This document shows, piece by piece, positions 27,463 to 35,506 of a stretch of DNA of 64,000 nucleotides. The position numbers and the translations under genes were made by a program. Origin of the DNA: Psychroflexus torquis ATCC 700755 (GTDB lineage: Bacteria; Bacteroidota; Bacteroidia; Flavobacteriales; Flavobacteriaceae). The DNA lies in contig NC_018721.1 of the NCBI RefSeq assembly GCF_000153485.2, forward strand, positions 3,162,001 to 3,226,000. Reading direction: 5' to 3'. The notes under the pieces are model-generated. The model was not told the DNA's origin. It worked only from the letters and a program-made list of their open reading frames with translations, and ran no database searches. How positions within the stretch are numbered: the stretch's first letter is position 1; every line of letters starts with the position of its first letter.

Positions 27463-28509
27463 ATGAAATTCAAAAGCTTTATACTTACTCTTCTGTTTTT
27501 TTGTTTTATTTCTAATGCGCAAAAGTTTGAACCAGAAGATGGTAAATGCCTAGTTTTTATTGGACAAGATTTAGAGGCAACGGGCGGTTTAAATGATTAT
27601 AACGAAGGATATACAGATACCTTTGATACTCCAGCAGGAGTAACCCTATATACAAACTTATCCCCTGGAAATGAATCCTATGGACACTACAATGAAGGAC
27701 TAGATGGTATTATAACTAAAGCCAATTGGGGTGCTGGGGATTCTTGGGCTAATCTATATTTACAAGATTCTACTTATCAAAATAGTGCTATTGCCATTGG
27801 ATTGTCTTTTGTAAATAATGAAAGAAACGTTTCTAAAGGAAAGCATGATTCCTTAATTAAAGATCTTGCGGGTTGGATTAAACTTTCAAATCGACCTGTG
27901 TTTTTGAGAATTGGATATGAGTTTGATGGTTGGGATTGGAATCATTATAAGAAGAAGCATTATTTGAATGCTTGGAAAAGAATTCACTCAATTTTCAAAA
28001 ATTTGCAAGTAGATAATGTCGCCTTTGTATGGCAATCTAAAGGAACAGGTTCTAATCAAAAGACTTTAGAAGAATGGTACCCTGGTGATGATCTTGTAGA
28101 TTGGTGCGCATATTCTTACTTTGGACAACCAGACCAAGAAATGCTCATTTTTGCAAGAAAACACAATAAACCTGTATTTATTTCAGAAGCAACACCTGTA
28201 AGGCAAATAGATAATTTGTACTTTGATAGTAACTTGAAAAATCAAAAATTAGAAAAGAAAATATGGAAGGACTGGTTTGTACCTTTTTTCAAGATCATAA
28301 ATGAGAACTCAGACGTAATCAAAGCCTTTAGTTACATAAATTCAGATTGGTCTTCCCAACCTATGTGGGTTACTAACCCAACATTCAATAAAGTGGACTC
28401 TAGAATACAAGTAAGTACATATGTTTCTCGAAAATGGAAAGAAGAAATGAAAAAATCACAATACCTGAAAGCATCTGATGTATTATGGGATAAAACAGTT
28501 AAAAACTAA
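27463..28509 (+). CDS. Glycoside hydrolase family 26-like enzyme
   Basis: A 348-residue exported protein with signal peptide MKFKSFILTLLFFCFISNAQ. The fold is read as GH26 (beta-mannanase clan A): acid/base candidate Glu153 in RIGYEFDGWDWN and nucleophile candidate Glu242 in KPVFISEATP. FVWQSKGT at ~188-195 also fits. It lacks CBM or T9SS domains, so it may act in the periplasm. Substrate (mannan, glucan or other) cannot be told. Confidence 0.7.
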   Translation: MKFKSFILTLLFFCFISNAQKFEPEDGKCLVFIGQDLEATGGLNDYNEGYTDTFDTPAGVTLYTNLSPGNESYGHYNEGLDGIITKANWGAGDSWANLYLQDSTYQNSAIAIGLSFVNNERNVSKGKHDSLIKDLAGWIKLSNRPVFLRIGYEFDGWDWNHYKKKHYLNAWKRIHSIFKNLQVDNVAFVWQSKGTGSNQKTLEEWYPGDDLVDWCAYSYFGQPDQEMLIFARKHNKPVFISEATPVRQIDNLYFDSNLKNQKLEKKIWKDWFVPFFKIINENSDVIKAFSYINSDWSSQPMWVTNPTFNKVDSRIQVSTYVSRKWKEEMKKSQYLKASDVLWDKTVKN

Positions 28510-28573
28510 GCCTTTCTCTGGTCTTTTCTAAAAATAATCGACTAAAATTAATATCACTAACTGTTTCACAGGA

Positions 28574-29416
28574 TCAATCCCCTTTTGGATTAGATTTAAT
28601 GTACACATCCATCTGAGGGAAAGGAATAGTTACCTTATTTTGAATGAATTTCTTGGTAATAATTCTTCTTATATCGCTTTTTACTTTATTAATTCTAAAG
28701 ATATTTTTGCTGAAGAATAAGATTTGAAAATCCAGTGATGAATTTCCAAAATTAACCAATCTAACCTCAACCAAATCTTTTTCAAAAATATCGGAATGTT
28801 CTAAAGCACTTTCTTTAAGAATTTTCAGGACTAAATCTACATCACTTGCATATGAAACACCAACATCAATTCTAAAGCGAGTTTTCTTTGTTTGATGGCT
28901 CCAGTTTATCACCTTATTTGTAGTGATTAAAGAGTTTGGAATTATAATGGAGATGTCATCTGTGTTTAAGCCTTTGGATGATCGTAAACCAATCTCCTGG
29001 ATTTTAACTACATCGCCATCTATTTCTAATATATCTTCAATTTTAATAGATCTTTCTGAAAGTAAAATTATTCCTGAAATGATGTCATTAAAAGTCTGCT
29101 GCAATCCTAATCCAATTCCAACAAGTAAAGCGGCAGAACCCGCAATTAAAATGGTGACTTTAACTCCAAATGTTTCCAGTATGAAGCCGGCTGCAATTAC
29201 CCAAATCACATATTTTATTAATTGGAATGAAGCATAAGAATTTCCCTCGTTGAATTTTGCTAGTTTCTTTTTACGAAAAATAGACCTTTTAATTAACCAT
29301 AAAACTATTTTAGTTACGACTATAATTAAGAATATGACAAACAGCGAAATAATCTTTAAATTATATTGTCCGATACTTATAATCTCAAATTCTAAAATCT
29401 TCTCAATGTCCTCCAT
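28574..29416 (-). CDS. Small-conductance mechanosensitive channel (MscS family)
   Basis: A 280-residue channel that opens on membrane tension. Helices at about 18-40 and 62-80 precede the pore helix region AALLVGIGLGLQQTFNDIIS (residues ~96-115), followed by the beta domain with GDVVKIQEIGLRSS. The C-terminal alpha/beta vestibule is present (LVEVRLVNFGNSSLDFQILF). Intact. It is convergent with the GH26-like gene and divergent from the globin operon. Confidence 0.9.
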   Translation of the reverse strand: MEDIEKILEFEIISIGQYNLKIISLFVIFLIIVVTKIVLWLIKRSIFRKKKLAKFNEGNSYASFQLIKYVIWVIAAGFILETFGVKVTILIAGSAALLVGIGLGLQQTFNDIISGIILLSERSIKIEDILEIDGDVVKIQEIGLRSSKGLNTDDISIIIPNSLITTNKVINWSHQTKKTRFRIDVGVSYASDVDLVLKILKESALEHSDIFEKDLVEVRLVNFGNSSLDFQILFFSKNIFRINKVKSDIRRIITKKFIQNKVTIPFPQMDVYIKSNPKGD

Positions 29417-29474
29417 ATCATCGCTTTATTTATTACTTATTTAATATAGACATTCTAGTAAATTTTTATCTATT

Positions 29475-29819
29475 ATGATTAATAATTATTTGTATTATTT
29501 TTTCGTGAATTCATTACTTGGGTTTGATTGTATCTTATGTCATGTGTTTGAAGGCGCGCGTATCATCCCTTTTGAAGTACGGAATGGACCAGAAATTGCG
29601 GTGGTTGGCCTTAAGGAAAATGAAATCATAGAATCGAATACAGTAATAACCATAAATGCCTACGGAAGCGAAACTTCAGAATCCTTTATCATTCGTGGTT
29701 CGAAAACCCAAAAGGCAGTTCCCTCTTGGGTTTGGGCGTGTATTATAGCTTTTGTTGGCTTTGCTATCTTTTATTTTATAACCCATTGGACGATGGATAC
29801 TTATAAATCATTTTTTTAG
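29475..29819 (+). CDS. Unknown protein with one C-terminal membrane helix
   Basis: 114 residues, not recognised. A beta-rich middle (EVRNGPEIAVVGLKENEIIE, NAYGSETSESFIIRG) is followed by a C-terminal hydrophobic helix (PSWVWACIIAFVGFAIFYFI). The N-terminal 30 residues look ill-defined, so it may be the end of a larger lost gene. The stop touches the next start with no gap, which makes it the first gene of an operon with globin, cupin and membrane protein. Confidence 0.45.
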   Translation: MINNYLYYFFVNSLLGFDCILCHVFEGARIIPFEVRNGPEIAVVGLKENEIIESNTVITINAYGSETSESFIIRGSKTQKAVPSWVWACIIAFVGFAIFYFITHWTMDTYKSFF

Positions 29820-30367
29820 ATGAACGACATTAGAAACAGAAAGGATATAGAATTAATGGTAGATACTTTCTATGGTTCAGTTCGGGAAGATGATCTTTTG
29901 GGTCCTATATTTAATAGGGTGATAAAAAATAATTGGCCCAAACATCTGGATACTATGTACCGCTTTTGGCAAACAGTGCTTTTACACGAATTTGCTTATA
30001 AAGGATTGCCCTTTGTCCCACATAGAAAATTACCAGTTGAAGCCCATCATTTTGAGCGCTGGATATATTATACCAAATTAGACCTATAATGACGCAATAA
30101 ATCGTTTCTTTTTCGCCTGCTTTTTATCAAAAATAATTACCGTAGCTAAGGCTATGCTAGTTATTTTTGATTTCAATCAATCAATTAAAAAATAATTCAA
30201 TTTATTCATACGGCATTATAAATATAATTTGGTATTATTTCAATTCTTCCATGGATGAGAATTTTACTGGCAAAATAGCTGAAGAAGCAAAACTGAGAGC
30301 TCAGAAAATGGCTGAAATGTTTATGTACAAATTGAATACTAACAGTAACAAAAAAAGAAATACATGA
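29820..30367 (+). pseudogene. Group III truncated hemoglobin, interrupted by a MITE
   Basis: Group III globins bind heme and are linked with NO/O2 chemistry. The N-terminal 85 codons (IELMVDTFYGSVREDDLLGP, FWQTVLLHEFAYKGLPF, VPHRKLPVEAHHFERWIY) are followed by a MITE at 30071-30234. The tail NSSMDENFTGKIAEEAKLRA with QKMAEMFMYKL resumes after it. Removing the MITE and one TTA copy gives WIYYFNSSMDEN in frame, about 125 residues, normal length. With the MITE the first frame stops after YTKLDL. The gene sits in an operon whose next gene (cupin) starts in its stop (ATGA). Confidence 0.9.
30071..30234 (+). mobile_element. MITE copy D, short 164 bp form
   Basis: Ends TACCAAATTA and TAATTTGGTA, TTA duplicated (30068-30070, 30235-30237). 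It lacks both the left ACCGATACGAATTCGG-type block and the right CCTGTGCTGAGC block, so it is the shortest of the four forms. It splits the globin gene. Confidence 0.88.
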
Positions 30368-30705
30368 AAACCGCATCACTTACAGAGAATCTTGTTTACA
30401 ACGAAAAAAAACCTAATATATCTATTTTGATAGAGACAGAAACCTCTAAAGAAATCCTGATTATTTTCAAAAAGGGCCAATTGATGAAAGAACACAAAAC
30501 ACCCTTCCCTATTGTTGTTGAGGTCTTTAAAGACGCCATAGATTTTGGTGTAAATGGCAATAAGCATCACCTCAAAGCTGGAACTCTTATCGCGTTGGAA
30601 GGTGGAGTGCCGCATGATTTAATTGCCACAGAGGAGAGTACAGTTAGACTATCTCTTTCTAAAAAAGATAAGCTTGAACGTGTGCAAAATGTTGAAACGT
30701 CTTAA
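30364..30705 (+). CDS. Cupin-domain protein
   Basis: A 113-residue single-domain cupin. A beta-barrel pattern is readable: the first motif is degenerate (KGQLMKEHKTPFPIVVEVFK) with a single His, and the second is LKAGTLIALEGGVPHDLIA with the conserved G-x5-P-x-G-x2-H-like ending. The scarcity of metal-binding His suggests a non-enzymatic or altered-metal cupin. Its ATG lies in the ATGA overlap with the globin stop, so its translation may depend on the broken upstream gene. Confidence 0.75.
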   Translation: MKTASLTENLVYNEKKPNISILIETETSKEILIIFKKGQLMKEHKTPFPIVVEVFKDAIDFGVNGNKHHLKAGTLIALEGGVPHDLIATEESTVRLSLSKKDKLERVQNVETS

Positions 30706-30717
30706 ATAGAATATGAT

Positions 30718-31095
30718 ATGTCTTTTAATCAAAGAGTAGCGGTTACCATTCCTATCTTATGGCTTTGCTTTGTGCTTTCTATTTCATTTATGGAAGCTTG
30801 GCTTAAGTTTCAAGCAGAAGGTGTTACACAGGTTATTGGGTTGAGTATTGGAAGGCTGGTCTTTGGAGTATTGAATAAAGTCGAGCTATTTTTTATGATA
30901 GTTATTCTTATTTCAACCTTAAAAGCTTACGGATATAAAATAAATAAAACCCTAAAAACTATATTGATTTCGTTGTTGATTATTTTGCTAGCGCAGACCT
31001 TTTATTTACTGCCTATGCTAGATCAACGAGCAGTAATGATAATCGATGGCACAATATCTGATTCAACATATTTGCATTTTATTACGTTTTTTTAG
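30718..31095 (+). CDS. Four-helix membrane protein, 3' frameshift
   Basis: A 125-residue protein with four hydrophobic helices (about residues 8-28, 48-68, 78-100 and near the C-terminus) and the string FMEAWLKFQAEGVT near the start. The annotated end (LHFITFF, stop) is an artefact of a lost base: adding one T in the TTTT run at ~31077 continues as HFYYVFLELLKVILLAIFSH to a stop near 31151. Function unknown; it is the last gene of the globin-cupin operon. Confidence 0.6.
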   Translation: MSFNQRVAVTIPILWLCFVLSISFMEAWLKFQAEGVTQVIGLSIGRLVFGVLNKVELFFMIVILISTLKAYGYKINKTLKTILISLLIILLAQTFYLLPMLDQRAVMIIDGTISDSTYLHFITFF

Positions 31096-31151
31096 AACTG
31101 CTTAAAGTTATATTATTAGCTATTTTTTCACATCAAATGTTATCCAAATAA

Positions 31152-31742
31152 AAAGGGTGATATTAAATAAATTGGGCTGAAAGAAAATAAATAGTTTTTT
31201 CAAAGAAGGTTCTGAAATATTAATTCCAATCCATCAGTTTACCTACAAAACTTTAAAACAACTCCTGTAAAGTTCAGGTTTATAATGTTTCTATTTCGAG
31301 TGATTATTAAAAAATAGGAGAGGGAACTAACCAATTGAGTAAAATAATAAGTAAAACACCTAAAAAAAGCTAGGAGTAGGTAAAACTTAAGGTCTTTTAT
31401 TTTATCCATTTTAAAATGTTAAGTTCGTGAAGTTGAACTTGATTGATGCCTTAGGCTTTTCATTCAAAATATTGAAAAGTCTTAAGTTAACTTTACCCAA
31501 ATCCGGAGTTATTTTTACCTGTTTAATTTTACGTAGAATCTTCAATGCAACTATCGCAGGTCCCCAAACTTCTCATCTAAGAAGTAAACTTATCCACTCT
31601 GTTTTACAAATTAGCTAGAAGATGACATTGCGTATCGCTGAATTTACATAAGAAGAGCATCCATTGAGTTTTAAAGTTTGTTATAACTATCAAAAAGGTA
31701 TAAGCTAGAAATATGTTTTTTTATTAACTTTAAAATAAAACG
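31152..31742. other. Gene-free region
   Basis: About 590 bp with no ORF I would trust, no MITE and no clear terminator. The 63-codon plus-strand frame near 31427 has no family features. Confidence 0.4.
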
Positions 31743-32525
31743 ATGCCAGAACTACCAGAAGTACAGGGTTATAAAACCTATATAGACAGCACCTCATTGC
31801 ATCAACGCATTACCGAAGTAGATTGTCGGGATACCAAATTACTCAAAAAGCCCAAGGCAGATTTCGACGCTTATCTTTATAATCAAGAACTTATAGAGAC
31901 CCAGCGCATTGGAAAATATTTGTTTCTTAAAACCACAGGGAAAAAAATACTGGTCATGCATTTTGGGATGACTGGCCGCCCACACTATTATAAAAATGAA
32001 GAAGATCGACCAAAATTTGGTCATTTGGAGCTAAGCTTCGAAAATGGATTTCATTTTGCCTTTGAGAATAAGCGAAAGTTTGGGTGGTGGGACCTTATAG
32101 ATTCTATTGCCGATTTTAAAGCATCGCATAAACTTAGCGACGATGCTAGAGATTTAACGCTTGAAGATTTTAAGCAGTCGTTTAATGGTCGTAAAACAGA
32201 CATTAAGAAAATTATCATGGATCAAAGTGTTGCTGCGGGAGTGGGGAATTGGATGGCAGATGAAATTTTATACCAGTCGAAAATCCATCCTACCAAAAAA
32301 GTGATAGAAATGACAGACACGGATATAAAAAGCGTCTTTGATGCTATGAAAAAAGTCATTGAGGTTGCCATTGAAAATCACGCCCATTATAAGGATTTCC
32401 CTAAAACCTTTTTGATGCACTTTAGAAAAGAAGGAGCGACCTGTTACCATACGGGTGCCCAAATAGAGAAGATAAAAGTTGGTGGTAGAACGACCTATTT
32501 TTCGCCTCAGTGGCAGGAATTATAG
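31743..32525 (+). CDS. Fpg/Nei-family DNA glycosylase lacking zinc-finger cysteines
   Basis: A 260-residue protein of the formamidopyrimidine-DNA glycosylase fold, base-excision repair of oxidised bases. The catalytic N-terminus PELPEV (Pro2 Schiff base, Glu3) is present, as are MHFGMTGRP, FENKRKFGWW and the H2TH helix GVGNWMADEILYQSKIHP. The C-terminal finger, normally four Cys, reads ATCYHTG and TYFSPQWQ: only one Cys remains, and Ser and Trp stand where Cys is expected. It resembles zincless members such as NEIL1-type enzymes. Intact frame. Confidence 0.85.
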   Translation: MPELPEVQGYKTYIDSTSLHQRITEVDCRDTKLLKKPKADFDAYLYNQELIETQRIGKYLFLKTTGKKILVMHFGMTGRPHYYKNEEDRPKFGHLELSFENGFHFAFENKRKFGWWDLIDSIADFKASHKLSDDARDLTLEDFKQSFNGRKTDIKKIIMDQSVAAGVGNWMADEILYQSKIHPTKKVIEMTDTDIKSVFDAMKKVIEVAIENHAHYKDFPKTFLMHFRKEGATCYHTGAQIEKIKVGGRTTYFSPQWQEL

Positions 32526-32673
32526 ATACTAGAACGGTCTAGGATTCCGCAAGTTGAGGTAGTAGGGGCGAAGATAAGACGGCCTATATTTAATTTGTTA
32601 TTTGATCTTTAAACTATCACTTTTTACTTAATTGCCCGATATTTAAGCTTGACTAAAGTTGGCAACGTGTTTT

Positions 32674-33156
32674 TTATAGATCCAAAATCCCGAATGCTTC
32701 TGTGTGAGGAATATCGATTGAGATAATTGAGAATTTTGGGGAAATACCTCTTTTAAGAAGCTCTAATGTATTTTTGGATCTTACATCGGATGTAACGAAG
32801 TGAGATATCGTTTTATCAAGGTCAGCTTGCACGAATAGCTTAGAGTCATTTGGAATAATTGCTCGAGGAGTCAACTTTTCAATTTCCACTTTATTCTCGC
32901 TAAAAATTATATTCGCAAAAACTCCTGTTCTTTCAGCGTCTTTTAAAATGATGGGTAATATCTGAAGATTTTTTAAAGGTAAATCTTCAGATATTACCCA
33001 TTACACAGTATTCTGCAACCGAAATAGTTGAAATTTTTATAATGATTTCATTTTCCAAAAATACCTATAAAAGCCAACTGCATTTTTATGAAGAGGATCT
33101 TTATCGTTTAGAAGTCTAATAAAGAAACTTGTATCAAGAAGAACACTATGCTTCAT
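32674..33156 (-). pseudogene. PIN-domain toxin, frameshifted
   Basis: PIN toxins are Mg-dependent RNases of type II systems. The minus strand starts MKHSVLLDTSFFIRLLNDKD (first acidic residue in LLDTS) then needs a one-base shift in YRYFWKMK to read YFLENEIIIKISTISVAEY. After a palindrome at 32951-33001 it resumes as PLKNLQILPIILKDAERTGV, ends with AIIPNDSKLFVQADLDKT, FVTSDVRSK and ETFGILD-like TEAFGILDL. So the domain is complete in parts but broken twice. The start overlaps the upstream gene's end by 11 bp. Confidence 0.8.
32951..33001. repeat. Perfect 21-bp inverted repeat in the PIN gene
   Basis: Positions 32951-32971 (ATGGGTAATATCTGAAGATT plus T) are the exact reverse complement of 32981-33001, with a 9-nt loop. 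The 32951-32971 arm contains the native QILPI codons, so the 32981-33001 arm is most simply a templated inverted copy that replaced gene sequence and broke the frame. Confidence 0.85.
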
Positions 33157-33929
33157 ACCCGCCTCTCATATTTAATAACCATTCATCTGCATTTATTCCT
33201 TTCCAGTTATTTTTAGCTTTATTAATTAAAGTTTTCAGATAATCATTATCAAATTTAGGATTGTAGTCTATTAACTCAACTAGTTCTAATGATTTAGTAT
33301 CAACCTCTCCTGTATCAATATTTTGCTTGCCAGTTGCTCTTACACCGTAGTTTTTATATAGTAAATTATCTTCTCTTTCTTTTAAAAATTCTTCTCCAGT
33401 TTCTATAGAAAGATATCCATAGTCAGAAGTATCTATTTTGATATTTGCTTTACTTTTCCCTCCGGCATCTTTTAAAATACCATAGAAGTAAAATTCAGCA
33501 TCAACCCATATATTTTCAGTTCTGAAGAATTTCGTAGAAGGATTTATTTTCAATTCAGCATCTTTTTCTAAAGACGTTTTAATTTGGAATTCATAATTCT
33601 TTTGACGAGATATTTTTTGAATTTCTTCTATTGCTCTTGCAGTCTTTAATTCAAGAAAATCAATATTATTTTGTGATTGGATTTGCGATAAAAGAGCACT
33701 AAATCCTATGACTGCTTGAATGGATGTTTTGAAAATATGTCGAACAGACCCTTCTTGAATATCGTAAGTAATAATAGGTCTGTCTTTTTTTTTTATGAGT
33801 AGGGTATAGCAAATCTTCCACATTTTGCAGTAAATATGCAATTTGTTTAATATCATAATTATCCGGACTTAAATTAAGATTCCCGGATTTTCCTACAACT
33901 CGAATTTCTATGTCACCAATTTTTTCCAC
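33146..33929 (-). pseudogene. PIN-partner protein with A10 frameshift
   Basis: One gene read in two frames. Frame 1 runs from the ATG at 33929: MEKIGDIEIRVVGKSGNLNL, IKQIAYLLQNVEDLLYPTHK. Frame 2 continues KKKDRPIITYDIQEGSVRHI to GGYEA at 33146. They join at a run of ten A (33785-33794 as T on the plus strand); nine A would keep one ~260-residue frame. The C-terminal half has IKIDTSDYGYLSIETGEEF. It overlaps the PIN start, as an antitoxin would, but I do not recognise a known antitoxin fold. It could be a slippage-controlled gene or a mutation. Confidence 0.6.
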
Positions 33930-34194
33930 AAATCAAAAATACAATTATTTTAAATTGGAGTTAGAATTTTGTTGAAATATGTTGCTCAGCAATCATGGTT
34001 AGCTTAAATGGAATGAGTTAGGAACTCGGATTTGTAGACTTTGTCTAAGTTTGATCTGAGTTTAATTATTTCCTTTAAAACTTAACCGCCTATTTGTGAT
34101 ATGGGTTGTAACGTTCTAGTTACTTTGAAGAATATAATTTTGAAATAGATTCTTCAAGCGTTCTTTCATCCATTCTTTCTTTTAAATCATTGGA

Positions 34195-34833
34195 TTAATT
34201 AATTAATCTATTTTCATTGAAATTATATAAGTCAGATTCTATTTTTCTCAATAATGAGGAAATAAATCTCATTATTGAAGATTCAACTCTTGTATAAAAA
34301 TCTAAAAAATCTTGATATTTTAAATTTTCTTTGTTTTGAAATTCTCGTATATTTTTTTGGTACGAAGGTTTAGCTTTAATAGAATGTTTAATGGAATTAT
34401 TTAATATTCTCAATTCATTTATTTTGTTGTAATTATCAATAGAAGAAAGCTGTATATTTTTAGATATCAAAAAATATTTAATTGTTTCCTATTTGTAAAT
34501 TCTCTTGTTATGTTCTGATTTATATGAAGCTTTTAGAAGCCAAATCAGATGAGTTTCAAAATTTTTAAATGCATAGATTATTATCATTTCAGAGATTGCT
34601 AAAAGCTCTCTTTCTGAAAAATAAATTTCCAGTGTACAATCTGATAATTCTTGATTTCTTAGATTTGACTTTTAATAGTTCAAATCAGAAAGTTTTGTTT
34701 TGATTTGAACTATTAAATTGTTATTAGTTATACTATCATAATTGTTGTTCTCCACATCTACGAAAAATGTTTGTAAACCAATTTTTCTAGTTTCTCTTAG
34801 CTGATAATAATCTTTTTTGTTCAAAATATCGAT
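34195..34833 (-). pseudogene. HEPN-like protein remnant
   Basis: Pieces of one gene in several frames. A 5' part reads NKKDYYQLRETRKIGLQTFF and ends at a stop inside a palindrome. Then ELLAISEMIIIYAFKNFETH and WLLKASYKSEHNKRIYK are followed by an in-frame TAG. The last 91 codons (ISKNIQLSSIDNYNKINELR then ILNNSIKHSIKA) contain a LRxLNNxIKHS string like that of HEPN domains. Function cannot be assigned; the region 33930-34194 is empty. Confidence 0.45.
34672..34716. repeat. Perfect 16-bp inverted repeat
   Basis: TTAATAGTTCAAATCA (34672-34687) pairs with TGATTTGAACTATTAA (34701-34716) around 13 nt. It interrupts the HEPN-like remnant at the point where the frame is lost. Confidence 0.75.
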
Positions 34834-35206
34834 TTAATAATTACATACAATGTTGTTGTGTATCAATATTAGCTGGCATTAAAGCACTATTTTTTTTCGA
34901 TTTTTAACTGACTTTTGCTACATATTTTATAATTGCAAATTTTTATATTCAAGTCGTTTTATAACTGTTTGTTACGTTGTTGTTTAAGGTTAATTGAATG
35001 TTTTAGGCACTTCTATTAGCAAACAAATCACAGATAGAAAATCATAGTATCTAGATGCCCTAGGGTTTGAAAATAGGCTAGAACTACCAGTTATTATAGC
35101 CGGTGTTCTGTAGGTTTGATTTCTATATAGTCGGCAAAATGTATATCTATAAGAATGATTTTGTTCCATAATACATATTTTACACTGTCCAAATTTTTAA
35201 TTCGCT

Positions 35207-35362
35207 TTATTGAAATATCTCCGTCACTTCACAACCAATTTTCTTTCCTTCTCCTTTTAAGATAAAATCAGGAGATTCAAAATCTTCAATTTTATAAGAT
35301 TGATTGGACGCTTGAAGATACTTTTCAACTGCCAATCTCTCTATTTCTTTTGCTGTTAGCAT
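35207..35362 (-). pseudogene. Nuclease-like protein, N-terminal fragment
   Basis: A 51-codon piece starting MLTAKEIERLAVEKYLQASN and reaching ESPDFILKGEGKKIGCEVTE. PDF-x(n)-GCEVTE resembles the PD-(D/E)xK nuclease core with E-V-T in place of E-x-K. The rest of the gene is missing. Between 34834 and 35206 I see nothing else. Confidence 0.45.
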
Positions 35363-35506
35363 GATTTGTAAATGTCACACAACTCGTTATATCCATTCAA
35401 CAATACACATTTATCTGAAACTACTCTTGGATAAACTAATACCAAATTAAATTTATAATGTCGTATAAATAAATTGAATTATACTACGACGTATCTCAGC
35501 ACAGGT

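Noticed and set aside
31427..31618. 63-codon frame upstream of the Fpg-like gene
   Set aside because: No homology cues and no neighbour logic; treated as gene-free.
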